From the NCBI RefSeq assembly GCF_020700235.1, contig NZ_CP085301.1:3224001-3288000 (forward strand): 64,000 nt of DNA. Reading direction: 5' to 3'. The notes beneath the pieces are model-generated. The model was not told the origin of the DNA. It saw only the letters and a list, made by a program, of their open reading frames with translations, and did not search any database. The number at the start of each line of letters is the position of its first letter. The stretch's first letter is position 1. The DNA comes from Haladaptatus pallidirubidus (lineage in GTDB: Archaea > Halobacteriota > Halobacteria > Halobacteriales > Haladaptataceae). The translations under genes were made by a program, and so were the position numbers. Shown one piece after another: positions 44,647 through 53,779 of the stretch.

Positions 44647-44751
44647 CTACAGCAATCGGCGCAGAATTCGGAGCGGAAGCGTGATGATTGCGATGACGAC
44701 GTTGATTATCGAGCGAAGCACCGAGCGGATGGGGGTCAGTATCGACAGCAT
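44647..44751 (-). CDS. 34-residue basic membrane peptide
   Basis: ATG 44751 to TAG 44647 encodes MLSILTPIRSVLRS followed by IINVVIAIITLPLRILRRLL. It is one hydrophobic helix flanked by arginines, which is typical of a real small membrane protein rather than random frame. It lies between the que promoter and the tRNA gene on the same strand as both. The gene is easily missed by length cut-offs. Function unknown; it may be a small membrane regulator. Confidence 0.5.
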   Translation of the reverse strand: MLSILTPIRSVLRSIINVVIAIITLPLRILRRLL

Positions 44752-44870
44752 GGAGTAGAGATTAGTTGCAAAGAGGCTGTTCGTTGTGGTTGCAAGTGCA
44801 AGTTTATGAGAGAATTGGTAGCTCTACGAAAGTCCCAGAGCGTCCGCTTTTCCTCGTTACACTCGGAAAA

Positions 44871-44945
44871 TGCTCCGTCAGGGATTCGAACCCTGGTCCT
44901 TGCCGTGAGAGGGCAAGATGATTGGCCGGACTACACCAACGGAGC
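44871..44945 (-). tRNA. tRNA-Glu (anticodon CUC)
   Basis: The minus-strand sequence folds as a cloverleaf. The acceptor stem GCTCCGT pairs with ACGGAGC, followed by discriminator A. The D-arm is GTGTAGTCCGGCCAATCAT. The anticodon stem is TTGCC/GGCAA around the loop CTCTCAC (anticodon CTC). The T-arm is AGGGTTCGAATCCCT. CCA is not encoded. No intron is seen. AT-rich sequence about 25-30 bases upstream (tgtttaac on the plus strand, near 44969) could be the promoter. Confidence 0.97.
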
Positions 44946-45074
44946 GCATTTTTGGATAATCGCACGGACTGTTTAACAGTTGCGTTTTGGTGACACTGTG
45001 ACCCGGAATGGCATATTCTGCACCGCGAACAAGCGTGACTCGAAGCATAACCTGCCAGCGAAAAAGATAGATCG

Positions 45075-46232
45075 TTAGCGGTCGAGCGGCGACCCGGCGG
45101 CGTCCGGTTCGTGACCGTCCAGGCTGATGATGTTTTCTCTGCCGACGCGGAGTTTGCTGATTTCGCCCTCGTCTTCCATCTCGGAGAGGAGCATGCTCAC
45201 CTTGGATTTCGACCAGCCGGTTTCCTCCACGATGTTCACCTGCTTCATCCGTCCGCCGTTTTCCCGGAGCAGCTTCTTCACGCGCGCCTCGTCAGTCAGC
45301 AGCTCCTCGTCGCTAACCGCCGGTTTGGCGGCACCGCCGGTGCTCGATTCGGGTGTCGTCGTACCACCCCCACCGCGGGGAGTGCTCTGTGTGGACGAAA
45401 GCGAACCGAAACCACCCTGTCGCCACGCGAATACTGCGGCCAACCCGATGAGGAGGACGACGGCGGCGATGAACAGCATCATCGGCGATTGTGCGTTCGG
45501 TTCTTCGCCACCACTTCCCGGCGGGCCACCGGCTCCCGGAGCTGTCGTCCCCGTGACTGTCGTCGTTTCTTGGACGGAGTTGAACGACACCATCGGTCGT
45601 TGGTCGTTGAACTCGTACGGTCCGTTCCACGAGACGGTGTCGCTTTCCGCGAGCGTTTCGTGCGTCATATCGCGCGACTCTACCGGTTTCGCAGATTCGA
45701 ATGCCATTCCCTCTTCCGATTCCACGACGAGCGATTGGTTCTCCCCGAGATAGAGACCGCCTTTGAACACGTCGCCGATAACGATGGCACCGGAATCCTG
45801 CGCGGCGAAGGAACTCCATTTGAACGACATTTCGACCACGCCGCGATTCTTATTCAGACCGCCAATGTAGGCATTTTTCGAGAAGTTTTCGGCCTTCATC
45901 ACCCGCCCGGTTGCGTTTCCACCCGTGTCAGTCAATTCGACGGCGTTTTTCTGAAAGTCCGTATAGAGGTCCGTTTGTGAGTTGTTGAACTCTCGTGCAA
46001 ACTCTTGGAACTGGGTTCGTTCCTGCTCGTTTGCTAAGGTTCGTTCGTACCGAAACGTCCACTGAGCAGACCCGTTGTCGTAGACCAGAATGTGAAACTC
46101 GACATCGTCGAACTCCTGGGAGGTGGTAATCGTCTGCGGAGTCGTCGGGGCATCGCTCTGAGTCGCCCCGAGTGCGGGAAGCGACCCGATGAGGAGCACC
46201 GTGATGAGGCCGACAGCCAGGAGCCGTCTCAT
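45075..46232 (-). CDS. Membrane-anchored HTH transcription regulator with exported sensor domain
   Basis: A 385-residue protein. A signal peptide (RRLLAVGLITVLLIGSLPALGA) is followed by a surface domain of about 190 residues with FHILVYDNGSAQWTFRYER and VVEMSFKWSSFAAQDSGAIV. A Gly/Pro-rich linker (GPPGSGGEEPNAQ) leads to one membrane span (MMLFIAAVVLLIGLAAVFAW, about 252-271). The cytosolic side has a linker, then a winged helix (RVKKLLRENGGRMKQVNIVE, ETGWSKSKVSMLLSEMED). This one-component sensor layout is common in haloarchaea (DUF7345/DUF7343, unverified). The ligand and target are unknown. Confidence 0.83.
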   Translation of the reverse strand: MRRLLAVGLITVLLIGSLPALGATQSDAPTTPQTITTSQEFDDVEFHILVYDNGSAQWTFRYERTLANEQERTQFQEFAREFNNSQTDLYTDFQKNAVELTDTGGNATGRVMKAENFSKNAYIGGLNKNRGVVEMSFKWSSFAAQDSGAIVIGDVFKGGLYLGENQSLVVESEEGMAFESAKPVESRDMTHETLAESDTVSWNGPYEFNDQRPMVSFNSVQETTTVTGTTAPGAGGPPGSGGEEPNAQSPMMLFIAAVVLLIGLAAVFAWRQGGFGSLSSTQSTPRGGGGTTTPESSTGGAAKPAVSDEELLTDEARVKKLLRENGGRMKQVNIVEETGWSKSKVSMLLSEMEDEGEISKLRVGRENIISLDGHEPDAAGSPLDR

Positions 46233-46283
46233 GTACCTTATTCGTCCATGCCCGGATATAAAAGACCTTGTGACGTGCGCGCG

Positions 46284-47435
46284 TCAGCGAACAATGTTCC
46301 CACGTGTCATGACACGTGTTGGCATTTGCCATGTTTTCACGTTTTCCCGGGGGTCGGCGTCAAGCACGACGAGGTCTGCCCTGTAGCCCGCTTCTACCAG
46401 CCCGACGTCCGACAGGCCGAGTAGGTCTGCGGCGTTGACCGTCGCGGCTTCCAGTGCATGTTTCGGCGTCAGCCCGTATTCGACCATTAGCTCCAGTTCT
46501 TCGGGAATGTCGCCGTGGAAATTGAACGGCGTCCCGGCGTCCGTTCCCATCGCGATTTTCACGTCCGCGTCGAGCGTGTACTCGAACGCGTCTCCCATCG
46601 CGTTTGCGGCTTCTTCGCCTTTCTCGACGGCATACTCGGGGATCCCTGCTTCGACCCCTTCGGTCAATATGCCGTCCGATGCTTTGACGGTCGGCACCCA
46701 GTAAGTCCCCTTTTCGGCCATGAGTTCCGCCGCCTCCCTATCCATGAAGGTTCCGTGTTCGACGCTCGAAATACCGGCACGGACGGCGTTTTTGATACCT
46801 TCGGTTCCGTGGGCGTGGGCCGCCGTCGGAACGTGTTTCGCACTCGCAGCCTCGACGAGTGCGGTCAGTTCGTCCTCGCTCAGTTCGGGTGCCCCGGTAA
46901 TCGCGCCGTCCGTGAGGACGCCTCCGGTCGCCATACATTTGATAACGTCCGCACCGCGTTTGAGCTGTTCCCTGACCGCTTTCGTGACCTCGACAGCGCC
47001 GTCCGCTTCGCGCCCGAACCAATGGCCGTGTCCGCCGGTCATTACGATGTTTTCGCCGCAGGCGACCACTCGCGGGCCATCGATGACGCCTTCATCGACC
47101 GCGTCACCTGCGTCGATTGCGAGCGATCTCGGCGCGCCGAGATCGCGAACAGCCGTAACGCCCGCTTCGAGCGCCGACCTGAGGTTTGCGGCCGCGCGGT
47201 AGGCGAGCATGGTTTCGTTCTCGTCCACGGTAGAGGTCACGTCCGGCCGTCCGTCCATCATCAGATGAACGTGTGCGTCGATGAGACCCGGCGCGACGAA
47301 CTTCCCACTCACGTCGATTTCCTCGTCGGCGTCGGGTGCGTCCCCCACGGAGACGATTGTTCCGTCTTCGATTGCCACGTCGGCTTCCCTGAGTCCGTTT
47401 GCATCCACCACATCCGCACCGCGGAGTACGAGCAT
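46284..47435 (-). CDS. Amidohydrolase (COG1228, prolidase/imidazolonepropionase-like)
   Basis: A 383-residue metal-dependent hydrolase. Metal motifs are GLIDAHVHLMM (HxH), the lysine of DVIKCMATGG, TAAHAHGTEGI and SSVEHGTFMD (histidines), and MGTDAGTPFNFHG (Asp). The N-terminal beta domain (LVLRGADVVDANGL) and the end (YRADLVVLDADPRENVKTWQ) close the urease-like fold. The group includes Xaa-Pro dipeptidases and carnosine- or organophosphate-type hydrolases. ATG 47435 is the family start; a much longer reading upstream is antisense to the SDR gene. The regulator gene is 51 bp downstream on the same strand. Confidence 0.89.
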   Translation of the reverse strand: MLVLRGADVVDANGLREADVAIEDGTIVSVGDAPDADEEIDVSGKFVAPGLIDAHVHLMMDGRPDVTSTVDENETMLAYRAAANLRSALEAGVTAVRDLGAPRSLAIDAGDAVDEGVIDGPRVVACGENIVMTGGHGHWFGREADGAVEVTKAVREQLKRGADVIKCMATGGVLTDGAITGAPELSEDELTALVEAASAKHVPTAAHAHGTEGIKNAVRAGISSVEHGTFMDREAAELMAEKGTYWVPTVKASDGILTEGVEAGIPEYAVEKGEEAANAMGDAFEYTLDADVKIAMGTDAGTPFNFHGDIPEELELMVEYGLTPKHALEAATVNAADLLGLSDVGLVEAGYRADLVVLDADPRENVKTWQMPTRVMTRGNIVR

Positions 47436-47556
47436 TACGCACCATGTTACTCGCTTCCAAGAAAACTGTCCGGGTCGCGGCAGTGAGAACGACGAAATCG
47501 GTGGTAATCGATAACGACGGGGAAAGAACGAACCCCTCCGGCGGAGAACGGAAGGT

Positions 47557-48297
47557 ATGACAGAGACACCACTCTCCGGAAAGAGCGCGCTGATAACGGG
47601 TGCGAGTTCGGGTATCGGGCGGGCCACTGCCCACGCTCTCGCACGAGACGGAGCGCGCGTTGCGCTCTCGGCGCGGCGCGAAGAACGGTTGAACGAGATT
47701 GCGAAAACCCTCGAATCGGAACACGACGCCGAAACGCGCGTCTGTCCCGCGAACGTGCGCGACGAAGACGCAGTGGCGTCGATGGTCGAAAAAACGGTAT
47801 CCGAGTTCGGCGGTCTGGACATTCTCGTGAACAACGCCGGACTCGCACGCGGCGAACGGGTGGACGACCTCTCGACCGAGGAATTCCGAACGATGCAGGA
47901 GACGAACGTGGACGGCGTCTTTTTCGCGACGAGAGCCGCACTTTCCCACCTCCGCGAATCGGGTGGTAATCTTATCTTCGTTGGCAGTTTTGCGGGGCAG
48001 TATCCGCGTCCGTTCAATCCAGTCTACGCCGCGACGAAGTGGTGGGTTCGCGGGTTCGCACACAGCCTCGAAGGGCAGGTTGGGGACGACGACGTGGCGG
48101 TCACAGTGGTCAATCCGTCAGAAGTGCGCACCGAGTTCGGCTCCGCGTACGGCGAATCGTTCGAAGAGCGATTCGCCGAGGGTGAGGTGACGGAACCGGA
48201 AGAAGTCGCGGACGCCATCGCCTTCGCGGCGAAGATGGAACATTCGACCGTCAGCGAACTCGACGTGTATCGCCGGGACAAGTTCGCCAGTTTTTGA
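47557..48297 (+). CDS. Short-chain dehydrogenase/reductase (classical)
   Basis: A 246-residue SDR. The cofactor motif is LITGASSGIGRATAHALA, the structural Asn is in ILVNNAGLARGERV, the catalytic Ser is in IFVGSFAGQYP, and YxxxK is in PVYAATKWWVRGFAHSL. The end (SELDVYRRDKFASF) is typical of the YdfG/serine-dehydrogenase-like group. It reduces or oxidises a small hydroxy acid or alcohol. It is divergent from the amidohydrolase (121 bp) and converges with the FAD/Fe-S dehydrogenase. Confidence 0.92.
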   Translation: MTETPLSGKSALITGASSGIGRATAHALARDGARVALSARREERLNEIAKTLESEHDAETRVCPANVRDEDAVASMVEKTVSEFGGLDILVNNAGLARGERVDDLSTEEFRTMQETNVDGVFFATRAALSHLRESGGNLIFVGSFAGQYPRPFNPVYAATKWWVRGFAHSLEGQVGDDDVAVTVVNPSEVRTEFGSAYGESFEERFAEGEVTEPEEVADAIAFAAKMEHSTVSELDVYRRDKFASF

Positions 48298-48314
48298 TGC
48301 GTTCCGGGTACTAA

Positions 48315-51300
48315 TCACCGAAGCGCGTCGGCCACCTTCTCGATCGGGTGCGGCGGTTCCGAACCCTGCGAGTCGCTGAGTTGCGTTCGACAGGACGCGC
48401 CGGGCGCGACGACTTCGGTTCCGTCGCTTCCTTCGACTTGGTCGAACAGGATGGAACCCACCGCCTTGCTCATCGAGTAGTGTTCGGCTTCGTAACCGAA
48501 ACTGCCCGCCATGCCACAGCAGCCCGAATCGAGGGCGTCAACGTCGTACCCCGCTCTGCGAAGGACGCCGACCGCGTGATGGTCTTTTTTCGTCGCCTTC
48601 TGGTGACAGTGGCCGTGGTAGGTTAGCGATCCGTTTCCGGCGAGGGACAGCTCGAAATCGAACCGGCCGAGATACTCGCAAATTCCGTACGCGTTCGCGG
48701 CGAGTCGCTCGGCTTCGGTTCGGAGGCCGCCAGCCTCCGGGTCGGCGGTGCGCGGTTCGGTGTACTGGCCGCTAGACGAGCCGGATGCCTCGCTCGCGGG
48801 GAGCAAATCGAGGTAATCCGACTGAAACATCACGGCGTCGGACGGTTCGACGACGACGACGTCCCACCCGTCTCTTACGAAGGGCGCGAGCACCGAGACG
48901 TTCGTCTCGGCTCGCTCGCGTGCTCTATCGAGGAAGCCCTTGGAATGAGCCGGTCGGCCGCTCGCCGTCACGTCGTCTGGAATCCGAACGTGGACGCCCG
49001 CGGATTCCAGTACCTTGACTGCGGCCTTTCCGGCGTCGGGATGGTTGTAGTTCGTGTAGGTGTCCGGAAAGAGCAGGACGCGACGCGTCGCGTCCTGCTC
49101 GGAGACGTGCGCACCACCGCGGCTCTCGAACCAATCTTCGAGGCTCTCCTGGTGGAATTTCGGCAGGCTTCGCTCGCGGGCGATTCCGAGGACTTTCTCG
49201 GCGAGAAAACGGGAACCGGGGAGGTTCGTCGCCCAGTTCGAAACCGGGGCGAATTTGCTTCCGAGCGCCGAAAGCTGGTCGATGTTCGCAAAGATTCGGT
49301 CGCGGATGCTCGCGCCGTGCCGTTCGTGGTGTTCGTGTTCGACCTCGGCCTTGAGCTTCGCCATATCGACGCCCGAGGGACAGTCGCGAGCACACCCTTT
49401 ACAACCGATACAGAGGTCGAGTACCTCGTGCATGAACTCCGCGTCGAACTGCTCGTCTTCCGAAAAATCGCCGCTCATAGCCTGTCGGAGCATGTTCGCC
49501 CGTCCGCGCGTGCTCGTGATTTCCTCGTCCGCCGCGCGGTAGGTCGGGCACATCACGCCGCCGGTCGTCTCCTGCCCGCCGCGACAACCGCCACAGCCGT
49601 GACAGAGTTCGACCATCCCCTGAAAACCGTTCTCGTTCTGCCAATTGAGGGTCGGGTCGAATCCCGAGTCGAACTCGTAGTCGGGCGAGAATCTGAGGTT
49701 TTCGGTCATATCCACGTCGCCACAGACCTGTCCGGGGTTGAGAAGCCAGTCCGGGTCGAAAGCGGATTTGAGATCACGGAAGACGCCCCAAACGTGGTCG
49801 CCGTACAGCTTTCGGTTCCACTGGGTTCTTGCGCGCCCGTCGCCGTGTTCGCCCGAGACGCTCCCGCCGTACTCGACCACGAGGTCGGTCACGCCGTCCG
49901 CGATGGCTTCCATCTGATTCACCCCCGCCGGACTTTTGGTGTTGATGAGGGGTCGAATGTGCAGACACCCTGGCCCGGCGTGCGCGTAAAAGCTGGCGAA
50001 GGTGTCGTTCTCTTCCAATACCCGTTGGAAATCCTCGACGTACTCTGGCAGGTTTTCCGGCGGAACCGCGGCGTCCTCGATGAACGAGATGTGCTTCGCG
50101 TCGGACGTTCGGGAGAGCAGAATCGGAAGGCCTGATTTTCGGAGCTTCCAAAATCGCGCGCGTTCTGCTTTGTCGTGGGCTTCCATCGCCGACAGTGCGG
50201 TTTTTCCTTCGCGGTCGTCGCGTAGTTTCGCCACTTTTTCGTGCCCGTCCTCGTCGTCCTCCGCGTAGAACTCCACGAGCAGAACCGAGTCGGTACCTTC
50301 GGGCAACATCTCGACCACGTCGCGGAACTCCTCGGTGTCGCGGGCGAGCGAGATGAGTACGTCGTCCAGCACTTCGACCGCGGACGGTTCGTGGTCGAGA
50401 ATCGGAGCCACGTCCCCCATCGCGTCGATGAGGCTGTCGTAAGTGAGAAGCGCCATCGACTTCGTTTCCGGAATCGGTTCGAGGCTGACGGTCGCTTCCG
50501 TGATTATCGCCAGCGTTCCCTCGCTTCCCGCGAGCAGTCTGGCGACGTTGACCGTCTCATCCCCGCTTTCCGCCACCAATCTGTCCAGATTGTAGCCCGA
50601 AACGTTGCGTTTTAACTGCGGAAACACGTCCCGAATCGCATCGGATTCCTCCTCGATGAGACGCAGGATTTCGGCGTAGATTCGCGCTTCGAGGTTGGAT
50701 TCGGCTTTCGATTCCAACTCGCTTCCACCCGCGGATTCGGAGTCGCCAGGCGACTCCAAATCCGCCTTCTCTCTCAGTTCGGCCATCGTGAGTTCGCCGA
50801 ATCGCGTCACGGTTCCGTCCGCGAGGACAACTTCGCACTCCTCCACGTAGGCGTCCGTCTTGCCGTATTTCAGCGAATGAGAACCCGTCGAATTGTTCCC
50901 GATGGCCCCGCCGAGCGCGCTTTTGTCGCCCCACGCGGGGTCGGGCGCGAACTTCAACTCGCGGTCGGAAAGCGCTCGATTCAGTTCGCCGAGGACGATG
51001 CCGGGCTGGGCGCGAGCGGTGCGCTTTTCGGGGTCAAAATCGAGCAACCCGTCCATGTGCCGGGTGAAATCCAGCACGACGGCTTCGTTGACCGACTGCC
51101 CGGCCAGACTGGTTCCGCCGCCGCGCGGCAGAACGGGGATTTCGCGCTCCGCGCAATAGGACATCACCGTGGAAACGTCGGCGGTGGATGTCGGGAAAAC
51201 GACGCCAATAGGAGTTACTTCGTAGGCGCTCGCGTCCGTCGCGTACAGTTGTCGAGAGTATTCGTCGAAGCGGACTTCGCCCTCGACCCGTGCTTCGAGG

Positions 51301-51413
51301 TCGGAAACGAGTCCGGGGCGTTTCACGGTCTCGTCGTGGTAGTCGTAGTTCGACCGGTCGTCGCGGGCCGGGTCGTTCGCGTCGTCCACGTCACCCGTGT
51401 CGCGTGTTGCCAT
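48315..51413 (-). CDS. FAD- and Fe-S-dependent 2-hydroxyacid dehydrogenase (YdiJ/GlcD-GlpC fusion)
   Basis: A 1032-residue fusion. The N-terminal PCMH FAD domain (about 60-245) has IPVLPRGGGTSLAGQSVNEA and ALGGAIGNNSTGSHSLKYG. The FAD-oxidase C domain follows (LLVEFYAEDDEDG, FYAHAGPGCLHIRPLIN, VSGEHGDGRART). Two ferredoxin-like motifs come next (CHGCGGCRGG...CP and CIGCKGCARDCPSGVD, about 590-690). The GlpC-type CCG domain is at the end (SCRTQL, DSGCCGMAGSFGYEAEHY). E. coli YdiJ with this order oxidises D-2-hydroxyglutarate; D-lactate is another possible substrate. A possible electron acceptor is the quinone pool. It stands alone. Confidence 0.93.
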   Translation of the reverse strand: MATRDTGDVDDANDPARDDRSNYDYHDETVKRPGLVSDLEARVEGEVRFDEYSRQLYATDASAYEVTPIGVVFPTSTADVSTVMSYCAEREIPVLPRGGGTSLAGQSVNEAVVLDFTRHMDGLLDFDPEKRTARAQPGIVLGELNRALSDRELKFAPDPAWGDKSALGGAIGNNSTGSHSLKYGKTDAYVEECEVVLADGTVTRFGELTMAELREKADLESPGDSESAGGSELESKAESNLEARIYAEILRLIEEESDAIRDVFPQLKRNVSGYNLDRLVAESGDETVNVARLLAGSEGTLAIITEATVSLEPIPETKSMALLTYDSLIDAMGDVAPILDHEPSAVEVLDDVLISLARDTEEFRDVVEMLPEGTDSVLLVEFYAEDDEDGHEKVAKLRDDREGKTALSAMEAHDKAERARFWKLRKSGLPILLSRTSDAKHISFIEDAAVPPENLPEYVEDFQRVLEENDTFASFYAHAGPGCLHIRPLINTKSPAGVNQMEAIADGVTDLVVEYGGSVSGEHGDGRARTQWNRKLYGDHVWGVFRDLKSAFDPDWLLNPGQVCGDVDMTENLRFSPDYEFDSGFDPTLNWQNENGFQGMVELCHGCGGCRGGQETTGGVMCPTYRAADEEITSTRGRANMLRQAMSGDFSEDEQFDAEFMHEVLDLCIGCKGCARDCPSGVDMAKLKAEVEHEHHERHGASIRDRIFANIDQLSALGSKFAPVSNWATNLPGSRFLAEKVLGIARERSLPKFHQESLEDWFESRGGAHVSEQDATRRVLLFPDTYTNYNHPDAGKAAVKVLESAGVHVRIPDDVTASGRPAHSKGFLDRARERAETNVSVLAPFVRDGWDVVVVEPSDAVMFQSDYLDLLPASEASGSSSGQYTEPRTADPEAGGLRTEAERLAANAYGICEYLGRFDFELSLAGNGSLTYHGHCHQKATKKDHHAVGVLRRAGYDVDALDSGCCGMAGSFGYEAEHYSMSKAVGSILFDQVEGSDGTEVVAPGASCRTQLSDSQGSEPPHPIEKVADALR

Positions 51414-51455
51414 GCGGGAGCGTAGGGAGAGCGGGGCGAAAAATGATGCGGGGAA

Positions 51456-52400
51456 TCAGGCTTGTCTCGCGGTGGGCGAAAGCGAACGTACGACAGCGAA
51501 CAACGTGTCGCGTTTCAGCAGGGCGAATCCGGCGAAAATCGCGCCGAAACCGACGAGCGTCGTCGTCGCGACCAATTGGCCGAACAGCGCCCACGTGAGG
51601 ACGGTCGCGACCACGGGTTCGAGATAGGCGACGAGATTGAGTTCTGTCGGGCCGATTTCGTCGAGCAGGTGGAAGTAGAGCAGGAACGCGACGACGCCGG
51701 AGATGATGGTCAAGTACACCAGCGAAGCGATGGCAGGGAACGACCAGTCGATTGCGGTGTGGGATTCGCCGCGCGCGTTACTCAGAACGTGGAGTAGTCC
51801 GGAACCGACAATCATCGCCCAACCCTGTAGCGCGGGGAGCGAGAGTTCGGTTTCGAGCGGTTGGGTGAGAACCGACCCGAGGGCGAACGAGACGCCGCCG
51901 AGGAAGACGAGAGCGATTCCGACGACGCCGACGGAGAGGAAGTTCTCCGGGTTCGGGTCGGCGACGATGGCGACGCCCGCGACTCCGAAGGCGAATCCGA
52001 GAATCCCGAGGGGAGTGATGTGTTCGTCGGCGAGCATCGCGCTGGCGAAGACGGCGGTCAGGACGGGAGTGAGACTGATGATGACCGACGCGAGCGCGCC
52101 GGGGACGTGCTGTTGGCCGAGATAGAGGAACCCGTGGTGACCCGCGATGATGAACACGCCGATGGCCAAAATCGAAAGTATATCCGCTCTACTCCGTGGT
52201 TTCCAGCGGTCGGTCGACGCGATCGCGTAGCCGAGAATCGCTAGACCGGCCACGTCGTATCGAAGCGCGGCGAACAGAATCGGCGGGAAGTGGTGGAGGC
52301 CGACTTCGATGGAGACGAACGACGCGCCCCAGAAGCCGGCGAGTAATACGAATAATACCTCGGTTCGTGGTAGGAGTCTACCAACTTTAGACGTAATCAT
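51456..52400 (-). CDS. DMT-superfamily exporter (EamA type)
   Basis: A 314-residue carrier with ten spans in two EamA repeats. The first repeat starts LFVLLAGFWGASFVSIEVGL and has LYLGQQHVPGALASVIISLTPV. The second has YFHLLDEIGPTELNLVAYLEPVVATVLTW. EamA carriers often export amino acids such as threonine, cysteine or aromatic acids. It is divergent from an Lrp-type regulator (207-bp AT-rich intergenic region), which suggests amino-acid-responsive control. Confidence 0.9.
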   Translation of the reverse strand: MITSKVGRLLPRTEVLFVLLAGFWGASFVSIEVGLHHFPPILFAALRYDVAGLAILGYAIASTDRWKPRSRADILSILAIGVFIIAGHHGFLYLGQQHVPGALASVIISLTPVLTAVFASAMLADEHITPLGILGFAFGVAGVAIVADPNPENFLSVGVVGIALVFLGGVSFALGSVLTQPLETELSLPALQGWAMIVGSGLLHVLSNARGESHTAIDWSFPAIASLVYLTIISGVVAFLLYFHLLDEIGPTELNLVAYLEPVVATVLTWALFGQLVATTTLVGFGAIFAGFALLKRDTLFAVVRSLSPTARQA

Positions 52401-52583
52401 GTATTTCTATTCAACTCTATTCGTTAGGGGGTTGTTAAATCCTTCTACAACATTATAGTTCGATACTGATTCTCAGGCAATATCTACAATTCATCTGGGA
52501 GCAATATCCCTTCAATTTCTATTTCGTGGGATTCAGCGGAAGACAGTGAGCCACAATCCCACGGATAAAATCCAGATGTTAAG

Positions 52584-52597
52584 TGTCGGCACCGACA
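52584..52597 (+). promoter_or_regulatory. Dyad upstream of the Lrp gene, likely operator
   Basis: tgtcggcaccgaca is a perfect 6-bp inverted repeat around ca, ending 10 bases before the lrp ATG (52608). Archaeal Lrp/AsnC proteins bind short dyads of this kind. Autoregulation is inferred from position. Confidence 0.45.
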
Positions 52598-52607
52598 ATG
52601 CAGGGCA

Positions 52608-53093
52608 ATGGACGAGCGCGACGTTACACTGCTCAAGGCGATTTCGGACTTGGAAACCGGAAGCCCGGAAAAACTCCACGAGGAAACCGGCATTCCGGTT
52701 TCGACCATCCACTATCGGTTGAACAACCTCAGGGACGCGGGCGTCATCGAAAACGACCTCTACGACATCGATTTGGAGGCGTTCGGCCTCGGCGTCACAG
52801 TCGTCGTCGAAGTGTTCGCCGACTATACCGGATCGTACGCCGATTTTGGCGAGAAGATTCTCGCCATCGAAGGCGTTACGCAGGCCTACTTCACCATGGG
52901 CGAGACGGATTTCATCGTCGTCGCACATCTCACCGGGCGCGAGATGGTCGAACGACTCATCAGCGACTTCGAGAGCATCGAAGAGGTAGACCGGACGAAC
53001 TCGACGTTCGTCATTTCCACGCTTCGGGATTCCCATCGCGTCCTTCAGAGCTACAGTTTGGACACGCTGGTCGAGGAACTCGCCGAGGAGTGA
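52608..53093 (+). CDS. Lrp/AsnC-family transcription regulator
   Basis: A 161-residue feast/famine regulator. The N-terminal winged helix is TLLKAISDLETGSPEKLHEE, TGIPVSTIHYRLNNLRDAGVIE (recognition helix). The C-terminal RAM/ACT-like ligand domain is DLEAFGLGVTVVVEVFADYT, ILAIEGVTQAYFTMGETDFI, with the ligand-site loop. Such proteins form octamers and sense amino acids. It is divergent from an EamA exporter, and its promoter carries a perfect dyad. It most likely controls the exporter and itself. Confidence 0.92.
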   Translation: MDERDVTLLKAISDLETGSPEKLHEETGIPVSTIHYRLNNLRDAGVIENDLYDIDLEAFGLGVTVVVEVFADYTGSYADFGEKILAIEGVTQAYFTMGETDFIVVAHLTGREMVERLISDFESIEEVDRTNSTFVISTLRDSHRVLQSYSLDTLVEELAEE

Positions 53094-53176
53094 GAACGAG
53101 AGCGTTCACGATGGGTTGAGAGAGAACGGAACGAAAACCGGAAATCCACCCTCGTTGTACGGCCACACGACCACCC

Positions 53177-53755
53177 ATGATTCGAAACATCGCGGCGGGC
53201 GTCCAATCGTTCACCAGCAACGCGTTTCTCGTAACCGGCGAGCGGCGCGTGCTAGTCGATACGGGTGCGAATTTCGACGCCGTCGGCGAAGTCGAAACCC
53301 TGGTGGACGGCTTGGACGCAGTCGTCCTCACGCACACGCACCCCGATCACGTCGGCAACCTGCAATCCGTGAAGGACGCCTTCGACGTGGAGGCGTACGG
53401 ATTCGACACTCGGCAGTCCGGCGTGGACGTCGCAATCGAGGACGAACAGACGGTGACGCTCGGCGACGACGACTACCTCGCGCTCCATACGCCGGGGCAC
53501 AAAAACGACCACCTCTGTTTCTACGCGGAATCGGCGGGAATTCTGTTCGCCGGCGACCTCATCTTCCAGAACGGGAGTTTCGGACGAACCGACCTCGAAG
53601 AGGGTGACCGAGAGGCGCTCATCAAGAGCATCGATCGCGTGGCCGTCGTGACGGACGAGGAATTAAAAGAGATGCACACCGGCCACGGGCCGAGTGTCAC
53701 GACGAATCCGTACCACGACATCGAACTCGCGGGGAAGGCAGCGCGGATGTACTAA
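53177..53755 (+). CDS. Metallo-beta-lactamase-fold hydrolase
   Basis: A 192-residue MBL protein. The zinc motif is LTHTHPDHVGNLQSV (HxHxDH), then HTPGHKNDHLCFYA, FAGDLIFQNGSFGRTDLEEG and MHTGHGPSVTTNPYHDIEL. The small size and GRTD loop are typical of glyoxalase II-like or persulfide dioxygenase-like enzymes with a thioester or related substrate. It follows lrp by 83 bp on the same strand and has no other operon partner. Confidence 0.9.
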   Translation: MIRNIAAGVQSFTSNAFLVTGERRVLVDTGANFDAVGEVETLVDGLDAVVLTHTHPDHVGNLQSVKDAFDVEAYGFDTRQSGVDVAIEDEQTVTLGDDDYLALHTPGHKNDHLCFYAESAGILFAGDLIFQNGSFGRTDLEEGDREALIKSIDRVAVVTDEELKEMHTGHGPSVTTNPYHDIELAGKAARMY

Positions 53756-53779
53756 GAGAATAATCGGAACTCAAAATCC

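Noticed and set aside
46284..48017. Longer reading of the amidohydrolase starting near 48017
   Set aside because: The extra 194 codons are antisense to the SDR gene and Arg/Ser-rich; ATG 47435 begins the family sequence.
48945..50135. Plus-strand frame of about 400 codons within the FAD/Fe-S gene
   Set aside because: Shadow of the real minus-strand coding sequence; no recognisable protein features.
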